Shown: positions 8,772 through 19,314, numbered from the stretch's first letter. The stretch: DNA of 64,000 nucleotides from Bacteriovoracaceae bacterium (GCA_016786485.1 JAEUWD010000048.1:186001-250000); one strand, 5' to 3'. Translations and numbers: made by a program. The notes: generated from the letters alone by a model not told the origin.

Positions 8772-11387
8772 ATGATAAACGAAGTGATCAGTATCCGTGG
8801 TGCCCGGGTCAATAATCTAAAATCGGTGAACGTGGATATACAGTTGAAAAAAATCACCTGTGTCTCAGGCGTGTCTGGTTCGGGTAAAACCTCTTTAGCG
8901 TTTCATACCATTTTGAATGAGTCCAAGCGTCGCTTTCTTAATTCTTTTCCTAATTATTTGAAATTTTTCTCTGATCGCCCAGGAGCAGTAGACGTTGATT
9001 TGATTCAGCCTGTGTTACCTGTGTTCGGTTTACCACAAATCAACCCGATTGTAGGTACACGGTCTTATGCTATCGACGTTATGGGTGTGACTGAAATTCT
9101 ACAAAATATCTTTTTCCACGAATCAAAGCAATTATGTCCTCACCATGGAATTGCGCTGATTAAAACCGATACAAAGAGAACATTGTTGGCACTGGAGAAA
9201 GCCAAGGAAAATGATGTTATCCATTTTTTCTTAGATAAGACGGCTTACTTAAATGTTTTTACCCAGGGTGAGCGTCCGACACGTGTTTGGAATGAAGAAA
9301 AAGCTGAGATTGTTGAATTCGAAGAAGAGCAGAGTATCTGGGAAATCGGGCGGGCGAAGTTTCCAAAAATCGAGAAGATGGTGGAGTTGATTGAGCAAAA
9401 AAAACTCGAACAATATTCAATTTACTACATCAATCTAAGTGCTAAAGAAAAAAAATTAGAACGGATAGGTTTTAATGCTGGTTTGGTGTGTCCGCATGGT
9501 GACTATGGTAATGAAGAGCGCTATACGCTTGAATCCTTTACCCCGATGAATGCGTTAGGTGCATGTACGATGTGTCATGGTCATGGTGCCAACCTTGTTT
9601 ATGACCAATCGAAACTAGTTTATATCGATCGAACGGTTAATGAGGGTGCAGTTAAGTTTTTAGACTACAAACCATTTTCAGCAGTTCTGACAAAATTTAA
9701 AGCCTCGATGAAAAAAAATAATTATTCATTAAACACACCACTTAAAGATTTACCGAAAGAATTTTGGAGTTTTCTCTATGAGGGTGATGCTAGTTATCAA
9801 GGTTTTGATAAATTATTTAAATATCTCGAAAGAAAAAAGTATAAAAGACATGTTCGAATCTATATGCGAACAATTCAAAAAGAAGAGCAATGTCCGCGTT
9901 GTGTCGGAACTAGATTAAGACGTCCCATTTTAGAACGATATTTAGTAGGACAAAAAAATTATCAACTGCAAAGCATTCTCAGTTTCAATGTTTCGGAACT
10001 TCATGAACTTTTCGTAAATGAGATTTTTCCGACGGAAAATGACCATGCCAAGCGTTTGATCGCAAAACTGAAAGCTATTCTTAAAGTTTCGCTAGATTTA
10101 GGTTTAGGACACATATCGATGTTGCGAAAAACCAAAACCTTGTCAGCGGGTGAATATCAACGCTTATTGCTCCTTAAATATTTATCCTTTGAAGGGACCG
10201 AATCATTATTTGTTTTTGATGAGCCAAGTATTGGTTTAGGGCAAAAACAATTAACGACACTCAAAGAAAATTTTAAAAAACTTTGTGAGCAAGGAAACAC
10301 TGTCATCGTGGTTGATCACAGCGAATTTTTTCATAAAAATTGTGATGACTTAATTGTTATGGGTCCTGGTGCCGGAAAATTTGGTGGGGAAATTTTATAT
10401 CAAGGAAAACCAAAGCCTACATTTTCTGAAAGCTTACCTGCGATGAACCTCAGCAAGCAGAAATTCAAGGAATTTATAACGGTAGAAGGTGCTACTTTTC
10501 GAGGAATAAAATTTGATAATTTCAAAATTCCACTAAATGCGATTACTTTTATCAATGGTGAACCAGGAACAGGCAAAACCAGTTGTATTATGGAGACAGT
10601 GGCCAATGAATTGTATCGCCAAACCTTTAGTGAAAGTTATTATTCTGAATTTGGTACATTCAAAAAAATAAAATCAGACAAAAAATTCGATAATATCATT
10701 ATCATTGATTCTCAACTTAATCGTTTCTCCTCTCGTTCTACCATCGGGAGCATGACAGAATTATTCGGTATTGTAAGAAAACATTTTCTTAAAACGCCCG
10801 AGGCTATAGGTCTCAAATTAAAAGATGGCCATCTCTCTGCCAATTCAGAATTAGGTCAATGTCCAGAGTGTGAAGGCCGCGGAATCAAGATCATTGAAAT
10901 GCAATTCTTAGAGGATATTATTCTGGAGTGTGACAGTTGCGGTGGGAAAAAAATACGTCCGATATACGCTAATATTTACGATGGTAAACGTACTGTTTCT
11001 GAAACATATTCACTGCCGATTTCTGAATATATCGATGAATATAAATTAACTCCCAAGTTTCAACGCATTTGGAGTTATATGAAAATTTTAAAACTCGATT
11101 ATTTATCGCTCGATCGAGCTACTCAAAGTTTATCCGGTGGGGAAAAGCAAAGAATTTATTTATTATCTAAATTGATGAAAGAGGTTAAAAATTCAATTAT
11201 CTTTTTTGAAAATTTAACTTTTGGAATTTCAAGCAAAGAAGTTTTAGACATCGGAAATTTTTTGCAAAATCTCTTACTGCTAAATAATACCATTGTTATT
11301 TTGGACCAAAACACAGTGGTTAAAAGTTTTGCTAATTATCATGTCCGCTTCGAAATGGGTGGTAAAATCCACACAATTGACAGCTAA
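8772..11387 (+). CDS. UvrA-like tandem ABC ATPase (excinuclease A paralog)
   Basis: 871 residues, shorter than the roughly 940 of true UvrA. Domain 1 looks intact: Walker A GVSGSGKTS (about 33-41), signature LSAGEYQR (about 457), Walker B FDEPS (Asp about 483) and switch His about 516. Domain 2 keeps Walker A EPGTGKTS (about 598), the zinc module CPECEG...CDSCGG and signature LSGGEKQR (about 787). Its Walker B Asp-Glu pair reads Glu813-Asn814, and the switch His reads Gln846. The first zinc module starts CPHG instead of CxxC. UvrA proteins bind damaged DNA; some paralogs serve in antibiotic resistance. This one is probably a paralog, not the main UvrA. It stands alone after a terminator. Confidence 0.88.
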   Translation: MINEVISIRGARVNNLKSVNVDIQLKKITCVSGVSGSGKTSLAFHTILNESKRRFLNSFPNYLKFFSDRPGAVDVDLIQPVLPVFGLPQINPIVGTRSYAIDVMGVTEILQNIFFHESKQLCPHHGIALIKTDTKRTLLALEKAKENDVIHFFLDKTAYLNVFTQGERPTRVWNEEKAEIVEFEEEQSIWEIGRAKFPKIEKMVELIEQKKLEQYSIYYINLSAKEKKLERIGFNAGLVCPHGDYGNEERYTLESFTPMNALGACTMCHGHGANLVYDQSKLVYIDRTVNEGAVKFLDYKPFSAVLTKFKASMKKNNYSLNTPLKDLPKEFWSFLYEGDASYQGFDKLFKYLERKKYKRHVRIYMRTIQKEEQCPRCVGTRLRRPILERYLVGQKNYQLQSILSFNVSELHELFVNEIFPTENDHAKRLIAKLKAILKVSLDLGLGHISMLRKTKTLSAGEYQRLLLLKYLSFEGTESLFVFDEPSIGLGQKQLTTLKENFKKLCEQGNTVIVVDHSEFFHKNCDDLIVMGPGAGKFGGEILYQGKPKPTFSESLPAMNLSKQKFKEFITVEGATFRGIKFDNFKIPLNAITFINGEPGTGKTSCIMETVANELYRQTFSESYYSEFGTFKKIKSDKKFDNIIIIDSQLNRFSSRSTIGSMTELFGIVRKHFLKTPEAIGLKLKDGHLSANSELGQCPECEGRGIKIIEMQFLEDIILECDSCGGKKIRPIYANIYDGKRTVSETYSLPISEYIDEYKLTPKFQRIWSYMKILKLDYLSLDRATQSLSGGEKQRIYLLSKLMKEVKNSIIFFENLTFGISSKEVLDIGNFLQNLLLLNNTIVILDQNTVVKSFANYHVRFEMGGKIHTIDS

Positions 11388-11434
11388 CCAGTCGAAATCA
11401 CATAAGCCCAACCAACTTAGTTGCTCAAGTATTA

Positions 11435-11464
11435 TCCCGGACTTCCGATAAGTCCTTATAGGGA
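11435..11464 (+). promoter_or_regulatory. Hairpin that can sequester the Shine-Dalgarno of the next gene
   Basis: GGACTT (11439-11444) and AAGTCC (11450-11455) form a perfect 6-bp stem with a 5-nt loop. The flanking TCCC (11435-11438) can also pair with GGGA (11461-11464), which is the core of the AGGGAGA ribosome-binding site 5 nt before the ATG at 11471. This layout would occlude the ribosome-binding site. Confidence 0.5.
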
Positions 11465-11470
11465 GATACT

Positions 11471-12202
11471 ATGAAATACTTCAGTTTCTTGCTTACTTTT
11501 TTAATCCTCAGTCCAACTTTTGCAACGACTTTTATTCCGATTGCGATTGAAAAACAGGTCGAGGATGCCAACGGAATTATTTTTGGTGTCTACCATGGCA
11601 AGTATGTTTACAAAAAACAAAATGACGAAGTCGTTACCGAATTAAGTTTTAGTATCGAAAGCTCGGTCGGAATTAGTTCCAATGAAATTGCTAAGGCCAG
11701 CGAATTTAAAGTTTTAATCCCTGGCGGTGAATGGCAGGGTGTTGTTCATAAAGTTCATGGTGTACCAAAATTTTCCGAACAAGAAAGAGTCATGCTTTTT
11801 CTGACACGCAGTCATGATGGGAACTATTGGGTGCAAAACTTGGGTCTGGGTAAGTATGAACTGAAAATGAAAGGTAATCAAACTATTCTCGTTTCTAGTA
11901 TTTTTCCTTATCACCCACAAATGGGACAAATCCCGATCTCAAAATTTTACGATATCGTTCGAGAAATTAAAGGTCAGAATTTTCTTTACCGCGAAGGTGA
12001 TAAAACTGTTCTACATTCTGAGATAACTCGTGAGCGTGCACCAGCAACAGCTTATAACATTAATGACAAAGATATGAACGCGAGAAAACCATCCTCGGAT
12101 GAAGAAAATCAGAAGACTAGTGTGTGGTGGCTGATTTTTGTTTTCGCTATGATGGGTGGTGTTTCAACTATACTAAGTCGTAGCCGAGTTAAAAAACATT
12201 AA
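11471..12202 (+). CDS. Secreted or anchored hypothetical protein with C-terminal TM tail
   Basis: 243 residues. A signal peptide ends near TFA (about residue 17), and a C-terminal hydrophobic stretch (about 215-234) is followed by a basic SRSRVKKH tail, so the mature protein is probably tethered to a membrane by its C-terminus. The middle is beta-rich with no motif that I recognise. It overlaps the following metalloprotease gene by one base (TAATG), so the two are almost certainly co-translated and perhaps act together. No function is assigned. Confidence 0.8.
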   Translation: MKYFSFLLTFLILSPTFATTFIPIAIEKQVEDANGIIFGVYHGKYVYKKQNDEVVTELSFSIESSVGISSNEIAKASEFKVLIPGGEWQGVVHKVHGVPKFSEQERVMLFLTRSHDGNYWVQNLGLGKYELKMKGNQTILVSSIFPYHPQMGQIPISKFYDIVREIKGQNFLYREGDKTVLHSEITRERAPATAYNINDKDMNARKPSSDEENQKTSVWWLIFVFAMMGGVSTILSRSRVKKH

Positions 12203-13911
12203 TGAAAATATGTTTAATATTTTTTCTATTCATTGGTACGGTTGATGCGTCGGTGAGAACCCACACGGATACAGGTTTACCAGTTTACTGGAATAATACT
12301 GATATTGAAATTTATCTCAACCCAGAATCTGATAATCTTTCAACAACGGTGGTTGAATCCAACGTGAACATTTCATTACAAGAATGGACAAATAAAGGTG
12401 ATTTAAATTTCACTTTGATTAGCACGTCAGCTTTACCAGCGAATAAAAACACCATTAGTTTTGTTGAGAGTGGACCTTATATTGGTTCAGGAATTGTGGC
12501 GGTAACATCGGTACAATTTTCGAACCTGAGTGGGGTTATTGCAAAAGCCGATATCTTTTTAAATGAGCGCGATTTTAATTTCAATAACGTCCCCGGTTCT
12601 AACCCGCAGGTTGGTCAAAATATTTATCTGGCGGATGTTATCACCCATGAAATGGGGCATTTTTTAGGTCTTGGTCATTCGGAAGTTCTTGATTCATCCA
12701 TGATTTTTACTGCGTTCAAAAACCAATTTAGTATTGCTCATGACGATGCAAATGCCATTAATTATATCTATCCAAAAACAGCAAGTTCACGTGAAATCAC
12801 AGGTCGGGTTGCAGGTGGAGCAGACGTGGAAATTTTTGGTGCACATGTGAAACTGGTTTCAGCACGTAATGGAAAAATTATTGCGTCGGCACTATCGAAA
12901 GATGATGGGACATTTGTAATTGGTGGTTTACCTGATGTGGATGATAACTACTATGTGATGATTTCGCCGATTCGAAAATTAAATTCACTTCCAAGTTACT
13001 ACTCGACTTCAAAAAAGAATTTTTGTCCGAGTACATATGTGACTCGCTTTTTTTCAAAATGTTCAGCGACAGACAAAGGTTTCCCGCAACGAATTTCTTC
13101 CGACACCCAGTCTGTGATTGATTTAGGAACACTTTCTATCGGCTGTGATATCGGACTCTCGCCTGATTATCTTGCCATGAAAAACGAAGGAGAAGATACT
13201 TTTAGTTTTATATCGACGGCAGATAATCTTCTTAATGGCGGAAAAAGTTTTGTCGGTTATTTCCCAGCGACGAGTGTGAAAAATCCGAAAGCACTATCGA
13301 CGCCAGAATATCTAGAAATTGATCTCTCGGGGGTTTCATCCCCTTCGACAAAGACACTAAAGCTGAGCGTTTTATCCCAAAATTTAGGGGTGAAAATGGA
13401 TAATTATATTTCACTATATCGTTACGATTCAGGCAATAATTTGATCCTGGTTTCAGCTGAACAACATAATGAAACCGCGCTCATATTTATACTAAACGCC
13501 ACCGCTGCCAATAATCGTTATGTCTTAAAAGTTCATCCGGAACTTATCACGACCTTGACGACTAACTTTCCGGAACCGAGCGCGTTTGTTGAATCACAAT
13601 ATTTTTATTTTGTGATGGCAGATTTAGTGGAAACGGCTAATAACGAAAACTTTTTAAGTATTAATGAAGAAATGATTGAAGATAACCTGGCTTGCTTAGA
13701 TGCACCTAACGCTTACTCAGTCCAAGCTGACATTTCAACTTTGGAAAGTAATGAGCAATCGCAACTTTATAATCCAGCTTGCGGGACTTTGGACATTGAC
13801 AATGACCAATGGCCACAAGGTCCGATGAATTTAATCATTAGCTTTCTCGCCATTTTTGCCCTTTTTAGACCGCTAAGAAAACATTTTGAATTAAACTCGT
13901 TAATTGAGTAA
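12202..13911 (+). CDS. Matrixin-type (M10-like) zinc metalloprotease, secreted
   Basis: 569 residues. A short signal peptide ends near VDA (about residue 16). The catalytic zinc site HEMGHFLGLGH (about 149-159) matches HExxHxxGxxH, and SSMIF follows at the position of the metzincin Met-turn. After the protease domain comes a carboxypeptidase-regulatory-like segment (GRVAGGADVEIFGAHV). The end has a hydrophobic stretch and basic residues (ISFLAIFALFRPLRKHF), like a C-terminal sorting tail. It probably degrades extracellular or prey protein; the substrate is unknown. It shares its operon with the preceding secreted protein. Confidence 0.88.
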   Translation: MKICLIFFLFIGTVDASVRTHTDTGLPVYWNNTDIEIYLNPESDNLSTTVVESNVNISLQEWTNKGDLNFTLISTSALPANKNTISFVESGPYIGSGIVAVTSVQFSNLSGVIAKADIFLNERDFNFNNVPGSNPQVGQNIYLADVITHEMGHFLGLGHSEVLDSSMIFTAFKNQFSIAHDDANAINYIYPKTASSREITGRVAGGADVEIFGAHVKLVSARNGKIIASALSKDDGTFVIGGLPDVDDNYYVMISPIRKLNSLPSYYSTSKKNFCPSTYVTRFFSKCSATDKGFPQRISSDTQSVIDLGTLSIGCDIGLSPDYLAMKNEGEDTFSFISTADNLLNGGKSFVGYFPATSVKNPKALSTPEYLEIDLSGVSSPSTKTLKLSVLSQNLGVKMDNYISLYRYDSGNNLILVSAEQHNETALIFILNATAANNRYVLKVHPELITTLTTNFPEPSAFVESQYFYFVMADLVETANNENFLSINEEMIEDNLACLDAPNAYSVQADISTLESNEQSQLYNPACGTLDIDNDQWPQGPMNLIISFLAIFALFRPLRKHFELNSLIE

Positions 13912-13942
13912 AATAGAAGCATTGATACCAAGGATGGCTTCG

Positions 13943-14419
13943 ATGAAAACAAAATTAATATTTCTCTGCTTATGCCTTTTTACTTCAACTGTATTTGCTC
14001 AAGACCTCATGCAGGAGCGAATCTGGAAGCTTTCGCCTCGTAAAAAATCTATCTATTTAGACCGTGGTATTTTTCATTTAAGTTCGCCCCAGTCGGCGGC
14101 ACAAATTGTCTCTGTGCGAAATTCGTACGATGCTAAGACAGGCTATGAGCGTGTGGTTATCGACTTTAATTCCAATACCGTTCCGTCGGTTTATGGTCAT
14201 ATTTCAACCAATACAAAGAAGGTCTATTTAGACTTTTTTGACACAAAACTAGCTAAAACGATTAGCTCGCTAAAAAACACTAAATTTGTCGATAATTTAG
14301 ATTTTTTTAGTATCGATCAAGAGACCCTTTCGATCGAGCTAAGTATGAAAGATAAAAACACTTTTGATGTCTTTTATCTTGAGGCCCCAGGCCGTATTGT
14401 AGTCGATATAAAAAAGTAA
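13943..14419 (+). CDS. Periplasmic AMIN-domain-like protein
   Basis: About 158 residues from the ATG at 13943, preceded by AAGGAT with 7 nt spacing; earlier in-frame starts (TTG 13904, ATG 13934) lack a spaced ribosome-binding site and blur the signal peptide. A signal peptide ends near VFA. The mature part (YERVVIDFNSN, KVYLDFFDTKL, GRIVVDIKK) has the alternating strand pattern of AMIN domains, which bind peptidoglycan or localise amidases and secretins. There is no partner domain, so the function is open. Confidence 0.65.
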   Translation: MKTKLIFLCLCLFTSTVFAQDLMQERIWKLSPRKKSIYLDRGIFHLSSPQSAAQIVSVRNSYDAKTGYERVVIDFNSNTVPSVYGHISTNTKKVYLDFFDTKLAKTISSLKNTKFVDNLDFFSIDQETLSIELSMKDKNTFDVFYLEAPGRIVVDIKK

Positions 14420-14441
14420 CTTAGACTTGCCGTAATACCCT

Positions 14442-14490
14442 AGATAACTTATCTTCTAACTTGAAAAATCTATTAACTGTTTGTGTTAAT
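14442..14490 (+). promoter_or_regulatory. Palindrome and candidate promoter upstream of lon
   Basis: AGATAA-C-TTATCT (14442-14454) is a perfect 13-bp palindrome. Seven bases later TTGAAA (14461-14466) lies 17-18 bp before TGTTAAT (14484-14490), a plausible housekeeping promoter. CTTGAAA also resembles a heat-shock -35 box, but no CCCCAT-like -10 follows. The palindrome could be an operator for lon. Confidence 0.4.
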
Positions 14491-14519
14491 CAAGTACTCA
14501 ATTTAAATCTAGGAAAAAC

Positions 14520-17066
14520 ATGAAAGTAAACACTGATTCAGAAACCATCACCGAACTTCCAAGTAGCGTAGTTATTATACCAATTGTGAATGCTCCAATT
14601 TTCCCAGGTATGATTGCTCCGATTATTTTACCTCAAGATAAGTTCACTCCAGAGCTCGAGCAGTATATTGCGAAGACCGGCTTTGTAGGATTAAATCTCG
14701 TAAAGTTTAAAGAAGAAATGGAACCGATGATCGATGCGGATGAAGAAGCTGATATTCAGATTCCGGAAGACGAACAAGAAGAAGCGGTTCAAGTGGCAGG
14801 TGATCAGTCGGATAGTGCTTCCCCACAGGCTTTTTCTATCGAAAATATTACCAGCAAGGATATTTATAAAGTTGGTATCCTTTGTAAAATTGTTAAAAAA
14901 TTAAAACTGCCAGATGGCTCAGTTAATATTTTGGTTCACGGTTTAAAGCGTTACCGTGTAAAAGAATTCCTCCAAGAAGCTCATCTCTTAGTAGCGAAGA
15001 CCGAAGTTTTTGATGATATTCTTGAGCCGGATGAAGAGCTTGATGCCTACACTCGTTCAGTTATTAACCAAGTCAAAAAATTAAGTGAAATCAATCCATA
15101 CTTTAATGAAGAAATGAAACTGGCGATGCTTAATTCACCATCACCTGGTTCACTGGCTGACTTAGTAGCATTTGCTCTTTCATTAGATGTTCCTGAGGCG
15201 CAAGACTTTCTTGAAACCTTAGTGGTTAAGAAACGTTTCGCGAAATTATTGGTTTATTTGAAGCGTGAAAAAGACGTGGCCGATATTCAGAAAAAAATTA
15301 CAGATGAAGTTAACGAAAAAGTGAATAAGTACCAAAGAGAATATTTCTTACGCGAACAACTGAAGGCCATCCGAACTGAGTTAGGGATGGAAGACGATGA
15401 AAAATCGCGTGATATGAAAAAGTTCAAAGAATTAGTCGAAAAAAGTGGCATGCCAGAAGAGGCGAGAAAAGCGGCTGATGAAGAAGTTGAGCGCTTGGAA
15501 TCGATTCCTGATTCAAGTCCTGAGTACAACGTGGCACGCACATACCTTCAGTGGATTACTCAACTTCCCTGGGCCAAAGCGACTGAAGAAAATCTTGATA
15601 TCGTTGAAGCCAGTCGCATTTTAGATAAAGATCATTACGGTTTAGAAAAAGCTAAGGAAAGAATTTTAGAATTCTTGGCCGTACGTAAATTAAAACCTGA
15701 ATATGACGGCACTATTCTGTGTTTAGCGGGTCCTCCAGGGGTTGGTAAGACTTCACTTGGTCAGAGTATTGCAAATGCTCTAGGACGAAAATTCTATCGT
15801 TTCAGCTTAGGTGGGATGAGAGATGAAGCAGAGATTAAGGGTCACCGTCGAACTTACGTAGGTGCGATGCCTGGAAAAATTATTCAAGCGCTTAAGCGAG
15901 TGGAAGTAAATAATCCTGTTATCATGTTGGATGAGATTGATAAGCTTGGAAAATCTTTTCAAGGTGATCCGGCTTCTGCCTTGTTAGAAGTTTTAGATCC
16001 AGAACAAAATAAAACATTTATCGATCATTATTTGGATGTACCTTTTGATTTATCAAAAGTTCTCTTCATTGCCACAGCTAACTACGTGGGAGAAATTCCA
16101 GAAGCGTTATTAGACAGAATGGAATTGATTTCTTTAAGTGGTTATACGCTTGAAGAAAAAATGTCGATTGCCACAAAATGGGTTATTCCAAAACTGCTTA
16201 AAAAGCATGGCTTACTGAAATCAGAGTTTGTAATTGGTGCGAATACTTTAAAACAATTGATTCATGATTATGCTCGTGAACCTGGCGTGCGTATCCTTGA
16301 GCAAACGATTGCGAAACTTTGTCGTAAAGCCGCTTTAGAAAAAGTAACGCATAAGAAATTCACTAAATTTGAGCCTGAGATAAAAGATTTAGAAGAGCAT
16401 TTAGGTAGTAAGCGTTTTCAATCAGAAATGGCATTAAATCTCCTGCAGCCTGGTATTGTGACGGGTCTTGCTTGGACGTCGTATGGTGGGGAAATTCTCT
16501 TTGTCGAAACGATTCCTCTTAAAGGTAAAGGCTTCAAGTTAACAGGTCAGTTGGGTGGAGTTATGAATGAATCAGCTTCGCTAGCTTACAGTTACGTGAA
16601 GAGCTTATTACAAGAAGAAATCGATAAAAAAGCTAAACCTGTAACAACAAAACAAGCGGCGGCTGAAGTCATTAATCCAGCGACAGGGATGAAGCCAAGT
16701 GAAGAGCCGAATGATTATTTAGAAAAACATATGATTCACTTACACTTACCAGCTGGTGCAACACCAAAAGATGGTCCGAGTGCTGGTATTACGATGGCAA
16801 CTGCGCTTTATAGTTTAGCGACGAACAAAAAAGTGAAAGGTAGTGTGGCGATGACCGGTGAATTAAGTTTAACCGGAAGAGTTTTGCCTGTCGGTGGTAT
16901 TAAAGAAAAAGTTCTAGCGGCGAAACGCGCTGGTATTAAAGAAATTATTTTACCGAATGAAAATGAAAAAGATCTTAAAGAAGTTCCAGAGAGACATCGT
17001 AAGGGACTAAAGTTTCATCCCGTAAAAACATTTGATGAAGTTATTAAAATCGTATTAGGAAAATAA
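14520..17066 (+). CDS. lon: ATP-dependent Lon protease (first paralog)
   Basis: 848 residues in LonA order: N-terminal substrate domain, AAA+ module with Walker [10 protein letters not shown] and Walker B MLDEIDK, then a Ser-Lys protease domain with catalytic Ser about 753 (DGPSAGI) and Lys about 796 (GGIKEKV). Two insertions stand out: an acidic stretch in the N-domain (about residues 70-105) and a roughly 40-residue insert before the protease active site. Lon degrades misfolded and regulatory proteins in the cytoplasm. An AGGAAAA site precedes the ATG and a strong terminator follows the stop. A second lon lies at 49332-51779. Confidence 0.96.
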   Translation: MKVNTDSETITELPSSVVIIPIVNAPIFPGMIAPIILPQDKFTPELEQYIAKTGFVGLNLVKFKEEMEPMIDADEEADIQIPEDEQEEAVQVAGDQSDSASPQAFSIENITSKDIYKVGILCKIVKKLKLPDGSVNILVHGLKRYRVKEFLQEAHLLVAKTEVFDDILEPDEELDAYTRSVINQVKKLSEINPYFNEEMKLAMLNSPSPGSLADLVAFALSLDVPEAQDFLETLVVKKRFAKLLVYLKREKDVADIQKKITDEVNEKVNKYQREYFLREQLKAIRTELGMEDDEKSRDMKKFKELVEKSGMPEEARKAADEEVERLESIPDSSPEYNVARTYLQWITQLPWAKATEENLDIVEASRILDKDHYGLEKAKERILEFLAVRKLKPEYDGTILCLAGPPGVGKTSLGQSIANALGRKFYRFSLGGMRDEAEIKGHRRTYVGAMPGKIIQALKRVEVNNPVIMLDEIDKLGKSFQGDPASALLEVLDPEQNKTFIDHYLDVPFDLSKVLFIATANYVGEIPEALLDRMELISLSGYTLEEKMSIATKWVIPKLLKKHGLLKSEFVIGANTLKQLIHDYAREPGVRILEQTIAKLCRKAALEKVTHKKFTKFEPEIKDLEEHLGSKRFQSEMALNLLQPGIVTGLAWTSYGGEILFVETIPLKGKGFKLTGQLGGVMNESASLAYSYVKSLLQEEIDKKAKPVTTKQAAAEVINPATGMKPSEEPNDYLEKHMIHLHLPAGATPKDGPSAGITMATALYSLATNKKVKGSVAMTGELSLTGRVLPVGGIKEKVLAAKRAGIKEIILPNENEKDLKEVPERHRKGLKFHPVKTFDEVIKIVLGK

Positions 17067-17096
17067 AAAAGGGCCGGATTTCCGGCCCTTTTTTTA
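17066..17096. terminator. Bidirectional intrinsic terminator between lon and rpoZ
   Basis: A stem of AAAAAGGGCCGGA and TCCGGCCCTTTTT with a TT loop is flanked by an A-tract on the left and a T-tract on the right. It can stop both lon on the plus strand and rpoZ on the minus strand, whose stop codon lies 20 bp away. Confidence 0.92.
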
Positions 17097-17115
17097 TATT
17101 CAAAAATAATAAAGA

Positions 17116-17328
17116 CTAAAATTCTTCTGCGTCGTATTCAGCAACTGGAACATGCTTAATTTTTCCAGCAGCGATTTCACGAAGTGCTGTAACAACTTCT
17201 TTATTTTTACTTCTTACAGTTGATTCTTCACCTTCGCGAAGTTGCTTAACTCGTTTGGCAGTTAAATGAACTAATTCGTAGCGGTTTTCAACTTTTTCCA
17301 AACAATCTTCAATGGTTACACGTGCCAT
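17116..17328 (-). CDS. rpoZ: DNA-directed RNA polymerase omega subunit
   Basis: 70 residues from the ATG at 17328, beginning [20 protein letters not shown], the omega N-terminus that binds the beta-prime C-terminal region and aids assembly of RNA polymerase. AGGAAATCC precedes this ATG; the open frame extends 21 codons further upstream, but that extension has no family resemblance. It ends in an acidic DAEEF tail. The acyl-CoA ligase gene begins transcription upstream on the same strand's far side, so rpoZ may have its own promoter or read-through. Confidence 0.94.
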   Translation of the reverse strand: MARVTIEDCLEKVENRYELVHLTAKRVKQLREGEESTVRSKNKEVVTALREIAAGKIKHVPVAEYDAEEF

Positions 17329-17398
17329 GGATTTCCTCGATATAAGTGTAGATAAGACCTCATTTATAAAAGTGATGGCGATGTTTGTCAACCAACCT

Positions 17399-19216
17399 TC
17401 AATACATTTTGTCGATGGTTGCTTGGAAGTCGCTAAGTAGCTGTTTTTTCTTGATTTTTAGTGAGGGGGTTTGATAGTTTTCCGGCGTAATTTCGAACGG
17501 CAGAATGCTAAAACTCTTGATACTCTCAAAGTTGGCCAGTCCGGCATTAACTTCATTGATTTGTTGTCCCACCATTTCGCGTACTTGGGAATGGTTGGCC
17601 AGATCTGAAATCTTGCAATCCAGTGGTAAATTTAAGCTGCTTAAGTAGGGGACAAAGCGCTCTTTTTCGATAGCGATGAGCGCCGTAAGATATTTTTTGC
17701 GGTCACCGCAAATAACCACATGACTAATAAGTGACTTCGTTTTGAGCAGGTTTTCGATTTTTTGAGGAGCGATATTTTTTCCGGCCGAAGTGATGATGAG
17801 ATCTTTTTTACGGTCAGTAATGTATAGAAAATTATCTCGATCTAAGTGTCCGACATCGCCAGTTCTAAACCAACCATCATCGAAGGCGTTAGCGGTTTCA
17901 TGTGGGTTTTTATAATATTCTTTAAAGAGAGTATCAGACTGTAGACAAATTTCTCCGTCGCTAGCTATCTTCACTTTGGTTTTTCCAAAAGTTTTTCCTA
18001 CACTTCCGATTTTTTGAAGATGAGGTGGATTGATGAAACATGGTCCGCAAGTTTCTGTCAGTCCGTAGCTCTCAAGCGTCGTTAAGTTTGAATATTTTAA
18101 GAATGAGAGGATTTCTTTTTCAATTGGAGCGCCACCGGTAATAAGGTAGCGAATATTTTCTCCAAAATATTGATTAACTTTAGAAAAAACTGTTTTGTAA
18201 GCAATTTTTTGCTGGAGAATATCGAGGCTGGAAGGTGATTTTCCGGCTTCAAGTTGCTTAAAGTATTTTTCTGAAACTTCACAGGCCCAATCAAAATACT
18301 TTCTTTTTAAAACATTTTGATCTTCAACCTGTTTAATAACAGCGGAATAAACTTTTTCAAAAATGCGAGGAACTGCAATGATAACCGTTGGTCTTGCCAG
18401 CAATATATTTTCAAAAATCTTATCCATACTTTTAGCAAAGATCATTTCCCAACCAAAAATCAGCGCTAGTAATGAATCAATTCTACCTGCCACATGGGAA
18501 AGGGGTAAAAAGATTAATGAACGATCTTTATCATTAAAAGCGTTTCCGACGAATTGTTTGATCCCAATCAAGGTAGCAGTGAGTGCTCCTTGTGTGATGA
18601 CCGCGCCCTTCGGAATTCCAGTCGTACCAGAAGTATAGATAATGGTTGCTACGTCCGAAGGATTTTGCTGGTTGATTATCTCTAAAAATTTGACCTTACT
18701 TTCCTCCAGATTTTCACTGCCAAAAATCAGTAATTCTTGAAAACTTAAAATATTAAATTCAGAAAACTGCTCTTTTTCCAGTACCGTAAAATTTTTAATC
18801 GTTATAATAAAATCACAACGTTTTTTTAAAGCATCTGCTAAACGATGAAGTTCTTTTATATTTTCGACAATTAAAACATTCGAATCCGAGTGTTGATAGA
18901 GCTCAATAATTTCTGCTGTAGTATAAGAGTGATAAATAGGCACAGTGACAGCGTTTGAACACATGATGGCCATATCCAATAAGTGCCATTCGGCCCGCGT
19001 TTTTGACAGCAAAGAGACTTTGTTCTGAGGTTTTAATCCCATCTTTTGTAAGCCAATAGCTAGCAATTCAATGGTGTCGTAATAGGCCTGGAAATTATAA
19101 CGAAGGATTTTATTATTCTTAAAATGACCGTAAGCAGGTGAGGCAGCTGAGATGTTCTTGCGATTTACGAGAAGTCTGCCAATAGTGTTTAAAGTGCTCA
19201 TATTACTTATTACCAT
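17399..19216 (-). CDS. Long-chain fatty-acid--CoA ligase (AMP-binding family)
   Basis: 605 residues. The adenylate-forming signature is visible as [14 protein letters not shown], with the motif SYGLTETCG, the GWFRTGDVG block and [17 protein letters not shown], which holds the hinge region. It lacks a signal peptide and TM segments, and resembles the FadD15/FAA-type cytosolic or membrane-peripheral acyl-CoA synthetases. The start at 19216 is uncertain, because an ATG five codons later is equally plausible and neither has a strong ribosome-binding site. It probably activates fatty acids for lipid synthesis or breakdown of prey lipids. Confidence 0.9.
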   Translation of the reverse strand: MVISNMSTLNTIGRLLVNRKNISAASPAYGHFKNNKILRYNFQAYYDTIELLAIGLQKMGLKPQNKVSLLSKTRAEWHLLDMAIMCSNAVTVPIYHSYTTAEIIELYQHSDSNVLIVENIKELHRLADALKKRCDFIITIKNFTVLEKEQFSEFNILSFQELLIFGSENLEESKVKFLEIINQQNPSDVATIIYTSGTTGIPKGAVITQGALTATLIGIKQFVGNAFNDKDRSLIFLPLSHVAGRIDSLLALIFGWEMIFAKSMDKIFENILLARPTVIIAVPRIFEKVYSAVIKQVEDQNVLKRKYFDWACEVSEKYFKQLEAGKSPSSLDILQQKIAYKTVFSKVNQYFGENIRYLITGGAPIEKEILSFLKYSNLTTLESYGLTETCGPCFINPPHLQKIGSVGKTFGKTKVKIASDGEICLQSDTLFKEYYKNPHETANAFDDGWFRTGDVGHLDRDNFLYITDRKKDLIITSAGKNIAPQKIENLLKTKSLISHVVICGDRKKYLTALIAIEKERFVPYLSSLNLPLDCKISDLANHSQVREMVGQQINEVNAGLANFESIKSFSILPFEITPENYQTPSLKIKKKQLLSDFQATIDKMY

Positions 19217-19314
19217 ACTGAGCTGACTATTTTCTAGCGAGTTTTTTATTATCTTTTAAATTCAAGCAATTACTTATCAATATTCTTTCTGTGTTTTGCA
19301 CAGCTAAGCTATAG

